64,000 bases of DNA, taken from contig CM055092.1 of NCBI GenBank assembly GCA_029204225.1, forward strand, positions 66,538,930 through 66,602,929. The letters are read 5' to 3'. The notes beneath the pieces were generated by a model. It was given only the letters and a program-made list of their open reading frames with translations, searched no databases and had not been told where the DNA came from. The position numbers and the translations under genes were made by a program. Shown here one piece after another: positions 11,288 through 25,300 of this stretch (position 1 is the first letter of the stretch; every line of letters begins with the position of its first letter). This DNA comes from Diphasiastrum complanatum (Eukaryota; Streptophyta; Lycopodiopsida; Lycopodiales; Lycopodiaceae).

Positions 11288-12795
11288 GTATGTACACTGA
11301 GAGGGATCTTGAGCCATGAAAGACCCTAGTATGAGCATAGCTGTCTTTTTGTGTGTTATATGTTTGATATGTGGAATACCTTCCTCAAGAAGAGGAAAGG
11401 AGATCTTCACCACCATGTCTCTTATTGGGGGACCAACCATGTCAATCACCTTGACTCACAAAATTGGATGATGAAGATTGCATTATCCTAGCCATTAACT
11501 AATATTTAATCCGAAAATGTTTAGGATGTCAATCTTAGTGGTCATAATTTTGGTGTCTCGAAAATACTTGAATCTCATGGATAGTTTATGAAAATAATTA
11601 GAATTATTGGATGGAATATGAGGATTTGGAGTATACCTCTTGGATAGAACATCATGAAAATGGCGAGCAATTAAAAATTTCTCTATATTTGTAACTTCAA
11701 GAAGAATCTTCTAAAGCTCACTGATTACATTTGAATGTGCTCAATCTTTTGTATATTATGATTAGATTGCCCCCCTGTCTTGCCTCTACTAGAGTTGCAC
11801 TAATATACCTTGCATGTCCTCTCATCATGCCACTATTGAAGTTCTCATGATATGCCTCATAGTGAACCTCATCTAGTTGTGATGGATTGTGGTGTTAAAG
11901 AGTTTTTTAGGCTTCATATGTTATTTCATTTTTCTATTATGATGTTTTTTTATAAAACTTATAAATTATCTTGGTCATGATTTTTTGCAAAATACATTTT
12001 TTTGTATGATTGTTTCCAAATAATTTGGAAATTGACTCATAAAAAAACACGATTTTATACTAAATTAGGTAATCTAACTGATATACCCAAAATTTTTACC
12101 TTTTTGTGAATAATCATTTAAATCTCAACTTGTCTATTTGGAGGCCAATAGTAACTTGAGTACAAGGTCTCATTTTCTATGCTAGATACATTCAAATCCA
12201 TGTATTTGAAGTATACAAAGACATGCATCTTATCTATTACTAGTTTGTAGTATAGATACAATATTTACCCTTGAAACTTGTCAAGATTGTATCTACACCT
12301 CACATCTTGATCAAGGGCTCACAATAGAAAGGTCAGATGAATGAAAGGCTAAGATAGACTCAGCCTCTAAGTGTGAGTACTCTTCACTATATTTGAGCCT
12401 CTTTTATGCATACTTATCATACACTGAGTAGTGAATATTGGACCTTTTGGAAGCAAGCTTGTAAGTAGTGAAGACATTGGCAATCTGCTTATTTGCCTGC
12501 ATAGTTAGATAGTAGAAACCACTGAGACTTATTTATTGGGGTGATTTGAGGATGCCATGGCCTAATACAAGTGTTGGAAGTTCATATCCCGTACTCTTCA
12601 TGTTTGATATTCCGTTGATGTGATGTTTATGTATTTTGATCTCTCTTGCTTAGACTAAATATTGCTCTTGCCTAACATTGTCAAGTTTGGGAGTCCAAGT
12701 TGCTTACGTTAAGTGCAATCATTTCGGTCATATATCCTTAAGTTAATCTTTGACAAGTTTTTCACATGATATCAAAGCTCTATTCAACCCAACAT
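11288..12795 (+). repeat. Repeat B, copy B1 (probable decayed Copia LTR)
   Basis: One of four AT-rich copies of about 1.4-1.6 kb (B1-B4). The right end reads TTTTTCACA then TGATATCAAAGC, which looks like an LTR end followed by a decayed Met-type primer site (TGGTATCAGAGC). No gene is visible; a 60-residue minus-strand frame at 11267-11449 recurs in B2 and B4 but is not recognisable. The left end is cut at the old junction with block A0. Confidence 0.6.
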
Positions 12796-13065
12796 ATCCT
12801 TCAATCCAACATGTTTTAAGTGAGTAAAATGGTCTTTGACTCCCGCAAAAAACTACAAGGGATAACCGAATTGAAGGTCATTAGTTTATGAAATTAATTT
12901 CAGCATTCTCCTTCACATGAGCATTCTGGTCGACGCGCGTAGAGAGCTACCAGTTTCTAATCATGAACGGGATAATTATGCATCGTACTTCATTTATATA
13001 TGCCCTTGGATGGTAGCTGAACATATGCACTAGTGACTAGACTGATCCATGGGCTCTGCTAACAG

Positions 13066-13158
13066 GGTGCCAAAGCATCCTGGAGGAAGTCTTATTCACG
13101 TGCGAGCAGGGCAAGATTCGACATATTTATTCAACTCCTATCATCCACTTTATGTCTG
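13066..13158 (+). pseudogene. Duplicate desaturase exon 2 (cytochrome b5 HPGG exon)
   Basis: 93 bp between AACAG and GTAAATAC, matching the functional exon 2 on the opposite strand base for base as far as I can read. Confidence 0.9.
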
Positions 13159-14815
13159 GTAAATACATGCTAAGCATGCTCTTATTTGCAAGCTCTAAGA
13201 AAGTAATATACTGATAGTTAGCTATTTTCCGCACAATTTCCTGATTAGCATTGTGTGTTCACAATCTTACCCACTATATCTGTAGAGGTCAGGGTGTATA
13301 CGAGTCATTATACCCTCAACTATCAGGTTACTACATGCACGGTCAGTTGGTTAGTTTCTATATAGCATGCCTCGCGTCAGCAGATGGCCTTTGCTAGTTT
13401 GTCAAAATTGGGAATGCTTCAAGTTCGACTCCTACTGTGTGTGCCGTGCTATCCTAGTATTGCAGCAACATTGCCATCATCTAGTTGGTCCGTGTTGCGG
13501 GGGCATTACCTTCAGCCAAATTTAATCGAATTCCTGCATATGAACACTAACTTCAAGCAAATTATTCTCTTCAATTTCGAGAGCACATTCCCGACATTTC
13601 TCCAGATGGCATGAAATGTTTCTATAGGGTGGGGTCTAGTTGTCCTGAAGACATAGTTTGTAGGCAATTACGTACCGAGTTATACTACATACAAACCTCT
13701 TAGTTGCTTAAGATGGGCCACGAATGCAACATGCTTCTTGACGACATGCAACAAACAACGACTACGATGGTCAACAATTCCGCCAAAAATTAGAAGTGCA
13801 ACCGCTAGGTATTCTTTCTTTGAGACATCCGAATGTTCGTTTTAAGTGATTGGATGTTGTAGCTGAGTTGAAGAAACATCGACAGATGAGTATTTGAAAA
13901 GTTCAGTACACATGCTAAACCAATAATCTCCTTCAAATTCAGTAAGCCTTTTGAGTTGAAGGATAAGATACCAAAAAGACGATAGCTGATGCAGAGAGAC
14001 GCATACAAAGAATAGACATACAAATCTACGCTAGATGGTATAGAATGCTAGAAAGTTTATAATGTGATAATCTGTATATGATTTACAAGCTCATATCATG
14101 GAACGATATTTAAAGTTCTCTTTCTAACGTTAGAGATGAAGGTCAATTAAATCAAAATTGTAAAAAGAGAGTTCTGTCTCTAGGCTACAACATGCAGCTC
14201 ATGTTAAAAAATGCTCAAGGATTGCAACGTTCCAACACAATAAGTTTTTTTTATGTTCTAGACTTATGGGAATTACCTTATCTGGCATCAATTGGAACGA
14301 ACTCGTCTAGATGCTGTTATGAAAAGAATTCAGACAATGAGCAATTTTGGCACAGCTCCTTTGTAGAATCACAAAGAGAGACAAGGAAGAACAGACAAAC
14401 TTCTGGGTACTGATTCAAAAAACGTCATGTGTTTATTTGCGGAATATCGCTTATTCCTATTTGAATAACTATCTAATTTGGGAACTTTGAGGTCAAGCAA
14501 AGCAATTGAAGATTAGACTTAGGCGAAGATATTTTTTTCCTTCCAAGGAAGCAGAAACAAAGTAGATATCTATATATTAGGAAGGTGTTATGGGAATAGT
14601 TGGAGGATACGTCAGATTTTCCATAAAACATAAATGGATTTGTATGAAAGTTGGATGTGAAACAGAGATCTATGTTTTTGTGTGTTTGGCAAGTCTTCAT
14701 TTTAGCAATACCTGCAAGCAGCTAAGAGCTCAACAGTACATGAAGTCATAGACTGTGTCCACTGATCTTTTGTGCTTATGTCCTAATGTCCTTGACATCT
14801 TCCACCGACTATCAG

Positions 14816-14932
14816 GAAATTGTTGGACCAGTACTGTGTTGGTGAAATAGATGCCAGCGATGAGGACTTAAGCATGACCAATGTGGAGTACTTGGACACT
14901 GTGAAAGAACAATTTTATTTGGCATTGAAAGA
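14816..14932 (+). pseudogene. Duplicate desaturase exon 3, truncated
   Basis: Encodes the 'KLLDQYCVGEID' stretch. The exon is cut after 117 of 148 nt by the start of repeat B2. Confidence 0.88.
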
Positions 14933-16531
14933 GGGGTGGTAGAAAAGTGATCCAACCTCTTCGGATTAAGGGGGCCCAACCACTTGAATCAATTGCCTTT
15001 ACTCAACTTTTGCTTACTAGTAAGAAGTATGTACACATGTGAGAGGGATCTTGAGCCATGCAAGACCCTAGTATGAGCATAGCTGTCTTTTTGTGTCTTA
15101 TATGTTTGATATGTGGAATACCTTCCTCAAGAAGAGGAAAGGAGATCTTCACCACCATGTCTCTTATTGGGGGACCAACCATGTCAATCACCTTGACTCA
15201 CAAAATTGGATGATGAAGATTGCATTATCCTAGCCATTAACTAATATTTAATCCGAAAATGTTTAGGATGTCAATCTTAGTGGTCATAATTTTGGTGTCT
15301 CGAAAATACTTGAATCTCATGGATAGTATATGAAAATAATTAGAATTATTGGATGTAATATGAGGATTTGGAGTATGCCTCTTGGATAGAACATCATGAA
15401 AATGGCGAGCAATTAGAAATTTCTCTATATTTGTAACTTCAAGAAGAATCTTCTAAAGCTCACAGATTACATTTGAATGTGCTCATTCTTTTGTATATTA
15501 TGATTAGATTGCCCCATTGTCTTGCCTCTACTAGAGTTGCACTAATATACCTCGTATGTCCTCTCATCATGCCACTATTGAAGTTGTCATGATATGCCTC
15601 ATAGTGAACCTCATCTAGTTGTGATGGATTGTGGTGGTAAAGAGTTTTTTAGGCTTCATATGTTATTTCATTTTTCTAAATGATGTTTTTTTATAAAACT
15701 CATAAATTATCTTGGTCGTGATTTTTTGCAAAATACATTTTTTTGTATGATTGTTTCCAAATAATTTGGAAATTGACTCATAAAAAAACACAATTTAATA
15801 CTAAATTAGGTAATCTAATTGATATACCCGAAATTTTTACCTTTTTGTGAGTAATCATTTAAATCTCAACCTGTCTATTTGGAGGCCAATAGTAACTTGA
15901 GTACAAGGTCTCATTTTCTATGCTAGATACATTCAAATCCATGTATTTGAAGTATACAAAGACATGCATCTTATCTATTACTAGTTTGTAGTATAGATAC
16001 AATATTTACCCTTGAAACTTGTCAAGATTGTATCTACACCTCACATCTTGATCAAGGGCTCACATTAGAAAGGTCAGATGAATGAAAGGCTAAGATAGAC
16101 TCAGCCTCTAAGTGTGAGTACTCTTCATTATATTTGAGCCTCTTTTATGCATACTTATCATACACTGAGTAGTGAATATTGGAGCTTTTGGAAGCAAGCT
16201 TGTAAGTAGTGCAGACATTGGCAATGTGCTTATTTGCCTGCATAGTTAGATAGTAGAAACCATTGAGACTTATTTATTGGGGTGATTTGAGGATGCCATG
16301 GCCTAATACAAGTGTTGGAAGTTCATATCCCGTACTCTTCATGTTTGATATTCCATTGATGTGATGTTTATGTATTTTGATCTCTCTTGCTTAGACTAAA
16401 TACTGCTCTTGCCTAACATTGTCAAGTTTGGGAGTCCAAGTTGCTTATGTTAAGTGCAATCATTTTGGTCATAGATCTTTAAGTTAATCTTTGACGAGTT
16501 TTTCACATAATATCAAAGCTCTATTCATCTT
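14933..16531 (+). repeat. Repeat B, copy B2
   Basis: Begins GGGGTGGTAGAAAAGTG, the same left edge as B4 at 45757, and ends with TTCACATAATATCAAAGC, a decayed LTR end plus primer site. No coding region found. Confidence 0.65.
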
Positions 16532-17933
16532 TGAAGGAAAGGAGATCTTCACCACCGTCTCTTATTGGGGGACCAACCATGTCAATCACCTTGACTCACA
16601 AAATTGGATGATGAAGATTGCATTATCCTAGCCATTAACTAATATTTAATCCGAAAATGTTTAGGATGTCAATCTTAGTGGTCATAATTTTGGTGTCTCG
16701 AAAATACTTGAATCTCATGGATAGTATATGAAAATAATTAGAATTATTGGATGGAATATGAGGATTTGGAGTATGCCTCTTGGATTAAACATCATGAAAA
16801 TGGTGAGCAATTAAAAATTTCTCTATATTTGTAACTTCAAGAAGAATCTTCTAAAGATCACAAATTACATTTGAATGTGCTCATTCTTTTGTATATTATG
16901 ATTAGATTGCCCTCTTGTCTTGCCTCTACTAGAGTTGCACTAATATACCTCACATGTCCTCTCATCATGCCACTATTGAAGTTGTCATGATATGCTTCAT
17001 AGTGAACCTCATCTAGTTGTGATGGATTGTGGTTGTAAAGAGTTTTTTAGGCTTCATATGTTATTTCATTTTTTTATTATGATGTTTTTTAAAAAAACTC
17101 ATAAATTATCTTGGTCATGATTTTTGCAAAATACATTTTTTTGTATGATTGTTTCCAAATAATTTGGGAAATGACTCATAAAAAAACACGATTTTATACT
17201 AAATTAGGTGATCTAAATGATATACCTAAAAATTTTTACCTGTATGTGAATAATCATTCAAATCTCAACTTGTCTATTTGGAGGCCAATAGTAACTTGAG
17301 TACAAGGTCTCATTTTCTATGCTAGATACATTCAAATCCATGTATTTGAAGTCTATAGAGACATGCATCTTATCTATTACTAGTTTGTAGTATAGATACA
17401 ATATTTACCCTTGAAACTTGTCAAGATTGTATCTACACCTCACATCTTGATCAAGGGCTCACATTAGAAAGGTCAGATGAATGAAAGGCTAAGATAGACT
17501 CAGCCTCTAAGTGTGAGTACTCTTCATTATATTTGAGCCTCTTTTATGCATACTTATCATACACTGAGTAGTGAATATTGGAGCTTTTGGAAGCAAGCTT
17601 GTAAGTAGTGCAGACATTGGCAATGTGCTTATTTGCCTGCATAGTTAGATAGTAGAAACCATTGAGACTTATTTATTGGGGTTATTTGAGGATGCCATGG
17701 CCTAATACAAGTGTTGGAAGTTCATATCCCGTACTCTTCATGTTTGATATTCCATTGATGTGATGTTTATGTATTTTGATCTCTCTTCCTTAGACTAAAT
17801 ACTGCTATTGCCTAACATTGTCAAGTTTGGGAGTGCAAGGTGCTTATGTTAAGTGCAATCATTTTGGTCATAGATCCTTAAGTTAATCTTTGACAAGTTT
17901 TTCACATGATATCAAAGCTCTATTCATCTTTGA
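16532..17933 (+). repeat. Repeat B, copy B3 (tandem to B2)
   Basis: Starts inside the B sequence (GGAAAGGAGATCTTCACC) directly after B2's right end, so B2 and B3 form a tandem array. It ends with the same TTCACATGATATCAAAGC. No gene seen. Confidence 0.65.
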
Positions 17934-19351
17934 ATCAAGTTAGGAGGGTGCTACTAGGGCCAATAGCCATTTTGTGAAGTCTGGTGAGGCTAGTCATCAA
18001 GAATCACTGTAAGACATATTGTTCAAGTTGGAAACACATGAAGCATCTTCTTCTTTATAAGGAAATCTACTCTTTAGAATCAAAAATAGGTTTCAAATCA
18101 TTCATACATTCATTTCTAAATTTTCATTTGAGGTATGGAACTTGGCTTTCTACTAGATTTCATTTTTTGAACTAGTCTTAACGTTGTTAAAATTTATTGA
18201 TATAAATCATCAAGATTAGGTATAATATATTGTGTATAGGTTTGGATCAACTGAATCCATTAGGAATTTTAAGAATGATTTCTAGTAGTGATTTAGATCT
18301 TGTATCAAGTTATCAACTTCTAGACAAGTTTGATGTACATCTTCATGATTAGTCTTTAAAGTTTTTTTTCTTGAATATGACTTTCTTTGTGTGCAAGTAG
18401 AGTTACATTGCCATCCTCAAGGTGTAGAAAGATATCATAGATCACATTCAATGCACACTAATGTTACATAAGTTCAAATACTATGAAGGCCTTTGTCAAT
18501 ACAAGTAAGTGCCTTGTGATACTATTTATTTAGCTATCATTAGCCAATAGTCCTTGTAACTCAATACTTCAGCATTTAAAAAAGAACAATTTATTGCATC
18601 ATTTCTTTCACTGTATCACTTGTGTAGAACTAGCATTCTTACATCTAGAATATCCAAGAGGTTGAAGTTTTCAAATCTGCAATTAAAAAAAATTCACAGT
18701 TAGTACAAAAAATTTATGTGATTACATTATGATGGATGCATTTCTCTTTTTGTAGTGTGCAATATATTATGTGTCTTTACATTTGGCTATCCCTTATATT
18801 GTCCATTATGACTGTGTTGCACTATTTTAAACCACAAGAGAGCTTCATATCAAAAGTAAAATCTAAACGTATAGGTATTCTAACACTTGGAAGTTTTAAT
18901 TCGAGATTGAGAAAAAATGAAAATTATCTTCTCTAAAGCACAAACTATAGTAAGAAATTTGATTATCTAAAACTAGAATTGGAGGCAATATGGCTGAAAT
19001 ACAATAAGTTCAGTAATTGAATATGAGAATTGGATGTTCTTACCATTAATTTTCTATTTCATCTTTGATGCTTAAAGGATGTTATCAACCAGCTAATCTG
19101 AGATCCATATCCTTCAATCCAACTTGTTTCAAGTGTGTAAAATGGCCTTTCACTCCCGCAAAAAACTACAAGGGAGAACCGAATTGAAGGTCATAGGTAG
19201 TTGTTCAAATTGCAAGACACAAGAAACATAGTTGAACTTAATAGTTGATTTAAAGTTGTACATGTAAACGAATAAATTGAAGCATGAAAAATCATACACT
19301 TATACACAATTCAATGATTGAGGAATAATTGTTAGCATTAAAACCACAATG
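17934..19351 (+). repeat. Desaturase 3' flank (segment C), duplicated at 47.36-49.03 kb
   Basis: AT-rich region downstream of the desaturase stop. It is duplicated, together with the last exon, beside B4 near 47.36-49.03 kb. Small plus-strand frames (for example 17984-18175) are shared by both copies but show no family features. I found no canonical AATAAA on the gene's strand just after the stop. Confidence 0.6.
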
Positions 19352-22300
19352 TCATACTGAAGCATGACGTTTGTATGGAATATTGAACTCTTTGCAAGTG
19401 GCCTCCACAATGGGTTGAATACTTGGGTAGTGCATGTGACACACTCCTGGAAATAGGTGATGTTCAATCTGCATAAAAAATGAGAAACTTATTATCATAC
19501 TTTTGTATAGTTTCATGCTAAAACTTTCAAACATCAGATGCATTCACATGCTAAAAAAAACTAGCATCTCCTTCATGTAATTATAGACCCATAAGTTCTC
19601 TAAGCTCTTATTTTAATCAAATTCTTCTTTGAAAATGCTAACAAATATATAATCTTCTAGCTAGATCAAGATGTACATGGATTTGTAGTTTTGTAAAGAT
19701 AGTTGAAGAAAGACTACTTCAGAATGAACTTGATTTCAACCAACAAGGCAAGTCGAATATAAATGATGCAAATCTTTATCCTAAGGTTAAAGATGAGTTT
19801 GTATAGATGCTTCTATGTATTAGTATATAAATGTATGCATATATAGAATATGCAAATGCCAACTTGTTCATAACAGGCCTTAAGCCTAAGACAAGTGTAG
19901 GCCCTAGATATTTTCAAAAAAGACATACTAGCTTGTATGAAAAGCTATAAGCTACATGTCAAAGAATGTGAACAATCTATCTTTTGGACAAGTGCCAATC
20001 TCAAGGTCTACTTTGTCAAAATAACATATGCTGTAATTCATACTTCTCACATGCCACCTTAATCATTATGTTTTGATGAGTATGTTGAATTCAAGTCAAC
20101 TCTCCAAATTTGTACCTTTCATGGGTCAAACCCATTTTTTCATAAAAGAACTTAAATACTTTTAATGCTCCAACTTTTTAATATCGCATAACACAAAAAC
20201 GGCACAAGTGATATCAAAGATCCAAAACTTACTTGGTAAATAAGTCCTCCGGATAGATGCAACCACAAGGTCGAACCTGTGTTGTAGTTTGTTGAGGCAC
20301 ATACCTAGAAAACAGTAATATTGTGCATTGTTATGAGAGAAATGATGAGTCATTGAGAAAGAATGTGGTTTCTTTTCACATTGAAAATTGTATAAAACAT
20401 CTGCTTTCCAATGAGGCATGTGATCAATATACATTTTAGAGAACAAAGAGTTATACAAACTAAATGAATAGTCAATCATTGTGATCCTATGCATTTTTTC
20501 TACTTTTTAAATAATAATACAATATAAAAGGAGATATGAGTTTTTTCTATAATGAAGTTGAAAATAGTGTATGAAATTTTTTTTCCCCTTGTGGAACCAT
20601 TTTGTAGCTTTTCAACACAACATATAAATCTTAAGTATCTCACACAGTCAAGCCTCTCTTGAAGTAGAGTTTTCATGTATGAATAAACTTGGATTTGACT
20701 TGAAATTCAAACTCTACAAAATTGTCCATTTTTCAAATTCTTAAAGTAAAGATGTTGATTCACATTAAGTCGAAAATTGGTTCTTTCCATGTTTTGCATT
20801 TGCCAAATGTAAACACTACATCAACACTATCTAGGGATGGAAAATTCTATATAGTTTTAAATCTTTCTTAAAGACAAAATGTGAGCTTGATTTTGATTCA
20901 TTCTATCATGAAGGGCTCTATATTATATTCTTTGTTGCATATTTCTTCCCGATTAACATATCTACAATATTTAGCATCTATGGCAATGATTTTGATTTTC
21001 TTTGTCTAGAGTATCAATAGTAATGAGTTGCACGTATGGGAACATTGTATGCTTGCATATGCACAAGTAGAGGTAAAGCAAGGGCTATTTCCTCTAGGAG
21101 AAACTTGCCCTGAGATTTTATTGCCAGGTTACTCTCTCTACACTTGCATCCTAGTCCCTGGCATAGGGGTGATGCTATTGGAGATTAAGTCAGTAGCATC
21201 TGCCTGGTTGGGTGGTTTGGCTCCACAGTCATTCCTTTGTGTGTGTCTTCTTAGCAGGATCTTGGAGTGCTTACTCCTTACAATTAATAGCCACAATTCA
21301 CAACATATATTGATAATCTAACTTTGAGATTCTATTTCTAGATGTTTGGCCTTAGGCAAAAAAATTCTGGGATACTTTTGTGGCTTTCAAAGTAGAGGAA
21401 GGTTGATATTAAATGATTGGAGCCACCATATCTATTTTAATTTCAACTACCATGCATATGAAGATAATATGAAGAATCCATTTCAAATACAATGGAAAAA
21501 GAAAATATCTAATCAAAATCACTTACCTGTTGTCGTTGATTGAATAAGACAAGCAGTCAAACATTAATATGTAAAAAACAAAAATTGATAAGGTAATAAC
21601 ATTTGTTGTAGTTTCAGAAAACATGTTTTATTATGAGTAAAATTAAATAGACAACATAATAATGAAAGCGAATGACATCAAGCAACTGTTATAATTAAAA
21701 CATGGATCTTGCATCAAGCATTTGATTGTATTAAGGAGTGAATGTTTTTCTATACAACCTGCATTGCTGCCCAACCATAAGGCACAGTTGGAACTCCTTT
21801 ATTTAGATCAACCGTCAAGAAAGTTGCGGATTCCACCACATGACTAATCTCAAATAATATCGCTAGTGTCCATCCACACACCAACTGCACCAAACAGGTA
21901 GTATTTGTTATATAGAAAGATGAACACACAAGTAGTCCTCTTGACAACAAATTCCACCAGTGTATTTCACTAAGCATATTCTAATTGGACTAAGAAACAT
22001 GTGTATTCTGATTATCAACAAACCTGTGATAAGATATATAGCTTCACCATTGTGGAGATTTCGTAGTTGCTATAAAGAAATGGAAGGATGACAATGTAAA
22101 CAACATAGGAGAGTTTTGATCCCCAAAAAACCAAAATTTCCAAAGGTGTCATTTTTGCGATAATGCCTCTGCATGAACAACCACACATTACACATAACAA
22201 AGAGCACGCATCAGTGTGACAATCCAAGAAATAAACTTTGTATTTGGTACATATCATTTTCACAATTTTAGCAAATGAGATGGAAATAAGTATATCAATT

Positions 22301-25300
22301 TGCATATTTCAAGACCTAGTGCAAATTAAGAGATATAATACTCACTGTCCAATTTTTCCTGTGATCAAGGCTTGAAAGTCATCGAACCAAATAGCCTTCA
22401 ATGTCATTAGACCATAAAGTGGCCATAGGTATATGTGCTGCAATGCACAAGTCACAATTAATTCACCTAGAATGTTGAAAGAGTGCTTGACTAACTTTTT
22501 AATGCTAAAAGGATTCATAAGGCCTTCATAGCTCGAATGATGGCATTGGTAACTATGTGGGCTATTATTGTAACGCTCAGGACAATAATCATTCTTGCTA
22601 GAGAAAAATCCCATGACTCACCTGATAGGCATGAAAAGAGTGTCTTGGTTGTTCTAAGTGCACCCTTCTGATATCAACGTCATTTGCTCCTATAAAGGTG
22701 TTCAACCTTATGAATCCATTCAATCGTATGTACTCACGATGACACTTTGCATCATACATACTCGCATGAATATTGTGCTATTTAATACAAAATCAATGCT
22801 ACTTATTTGATTTGAAGATCAAAATTTATGTCAACAAGCTTCATTTTAATATGGATTGAGAAAACATACTAATATCTGGGTCGAATTTGTTCACATTTGT
22901 ATAAGCATGATGCGCAATAATGTGTTGTTGCCTCCATATATAGCTATCAAACAATAAAATCACAATGAGAAAACAAATTTTCTCAACTTAAAAGTTTTTA
23001 GATAATTTTTATATTTTAAGTATCATGTAAAATTTACCTGCTAGCTCCAATTAAATCTGAAGATATTCCCATCAAATATGAGAACCAAGGCCATGTAGAA
23101 TATGCTCCTGCAAAGAAGTTCACATTCGAGGTGCTACAAAGATCAGCTCTTCTAATTTACAAATGTCTTTTGACATCTTAAAAGCTTCCAACTTTAGTCA
23201 ATGACATGCTTGTAGTGTTCATTTAACAAATGGAATGCAACCATCATAACCATGTAGTCATTTGCAAAGAAAACGGTAGATTCTGTAAAGGTTTTCTTTA
23301 TATTAACTTGTTTTATGTTCTCCTAAGAGAGCCAAACATCTAAGTCTCTTATTGAATGTTCTTTACATGCACAAAATGAGCATTTTGGCTATGATATTTC
23401 TATACTTTATCAAATACACATATACATAGAAACTAGTAGTTGTAAAATGTATTCAACAGCAAGAAAATTGCACACTCACCATGGTTGCCGTCATGCATTA
23501 TATTCATCGCGATATGAGCTGATATGTATCCAAATGCAATAGCGTATATAGAAGAAATGATAGGATTTTGGACTTGGAAAAACATCAAATAGTAGAAGAA
23601 CAAATACAATGCTAAGATCACAGCTGACTTGATAAACAAGTGTGAATGCACTCTTGGATTCACCTGCATCATTTCCAATTAAAAAATGATCATTAGACTT
23701 TTACATTTCATACAAACATGGCATAAAGATAAAATGCAGTGAAGGTCAAAAAAATTGAATTTATTGTGTAAAGTAGCACTAATGTTGAATACTTTTAGAG
23801 GCCCAATAAATTTATTATAATTGGAAGGATTTTTCGAAAAGAAGGAATTACTACTAAATTATAGCTTTTATATTGAGTGGTAAAGACAACAAATCTGATG
23901 TAGGAAATATGTTGCAATGTGTAAGAAAATACATGAAAGTACCTTGTTCCTATGAAAATAAGCCTCAACGCGCTCTTTCAATGCCAAATAAAAGGGTTCT
24001 TTCACAGTGTCCAAGTACTCCACATTGGTCATGCTTAAGTCCTCATCGCTGGCATCTATTTCACCAACACAGTACTGGTCCAACAATTTCCTGATAGTCG
24101 GTGGAAGATGTCAAGAACTTTAGGACATAAGCACAAAAGATCAGTGGACACAATCTATGACTTCATGTACTGTTGAACTCTTAGCTGCTTGCAGGTATTG
24201 CTAAAATGAAGACTTGCCAAACACACAAAAACATAGATCTCTGTTTCACATCCAACTTTCATACAAATCCATTTATGTTTGTTAGAAAATCTGCCGTATC
24301 CTCCAACTATTCCCACAACACCTTCCTAATATATAGATATATACTTTGTTTCTGCTTCCTTGGAAGGAAAAAAATTTCTTCGCCTAAGTCTAATCTTCAA
24401 TTGCTTTGCTTGACCTCAAAGTTCCCAAATTAGATAGTTATTCAAATAGGAGTAAGCGATATTCCGCAAATAAACACATGGCGTTTTTTGAATCAGTACC
24501 CAGAAGTTTGTCTGTTCTTCCTTGTCTCTCTTTGTGATTCTACAAAGGTGCTGTGCCAAAATTGCTCATTGTCTGAATTCTTTTCTTAACAACATCTAGA
24601 CGAGTTCGTTCCAATTGATGCCAGATAAGGTAATTCCCATAAGTCTAGAACATAAAAAAAAACTTATTGTGTTGGAACGTTGCAATCCTTGAGCATTCAT
24701 CTTAAGCAACTAAGAGGTTTGTATGTAGTATAACTCGGTACGTAATTGCCTACAAACTATGTCTTCAGGACAACTAGACCCCACCCTATAGAAACATTTG
24801 ATGCCATCTGGAGAAATGTCGGGAATGTGCTCTCGAAATTGAAGAGAATAATTTGGTTGAAGTTAGTGCTCATATGCAGGAATTCGATTAAATTTAGCTG
24901 AAGGTAATGCCCCCGCAACACGGACCAACTAGATGATGTCAATGGTGCTGCAATACTAGGATAGCACGGCACACACAGTAGGAGTCGAACTTGAAGCATT
25001 CCCAATTTTGACAAACTAGCAAAGGCCATCTGCTGACGCGAGGCATGCTATATAGAAACTAACCAACTGACCGTGCATGTAGTAACCTGATAGTTGAGGG
25101 TATAATGACTCGTATACACCCTGACCTCTACAGATATAGTGGGTAAGATTGTGAACACACAATGCTAATCAGGAAATTGTGTGGAAAATAGCTAACTATC
25201 AGTATATTACTTTCTTAGTTTGCTTGAAAATAAGAGCATGCTTAGCATGTATTTACCAGACATAAAGTGGATGATAGGAGTTGAATAAATATGTCGAATC

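Larger units (their letters stand above)
12796..14932 (+). pseudogene. Partial desaturase gene copy, plus strand (exons 2 and 3 only)
   Basis: An inverted, truncated relative of the intact desaturase at 19.35-25.77 kb. It starts with about 90 bp that match the gene's 3' flank (near 19.10-19.19 kb), then jumps into intron 1. Exon 2 (13066-13158) is intact and by eye identical to the functional exon, including the heme motif HPGG and both splice sites. Intron 2 follows, with about 495 bp (13713-14208) that the intact gene lacks. Exon 3 begins at 14816 after TATCAG and breaks off inside the codons for 'ALKE' at about 14932, where repeat B2 begins. It carries one visible change (Pro to Gln near 14909). 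Exon 1 and all histidine boxes are missing, so it cannot encode a desaturase. Confidence 0.88.

Noticed and set aside
11267-11449. 60-residue minus-strand frame recurring at 15003 and 45826
   Set aside because: It spans the Copia LTR end into repeat B in the first case. It is shared because B is repeated and shows no protein family signature.
20162-20494. 110-residue minus-strand frame
   Set aside because: It overlaps desaturase exon 11 in another phase. The exon 20304-20233 in its own frame fits the enzyme (ending 'LSGGLIYQ') and has proper splice sites.
24757-25029. 90-residue minus-strand frame, also present at 13384-13614 (+)
   Set aside because: It lies inside desaturase intron 2 and its duplicate. 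It has no family features and is shared only because the intron was duplicated.
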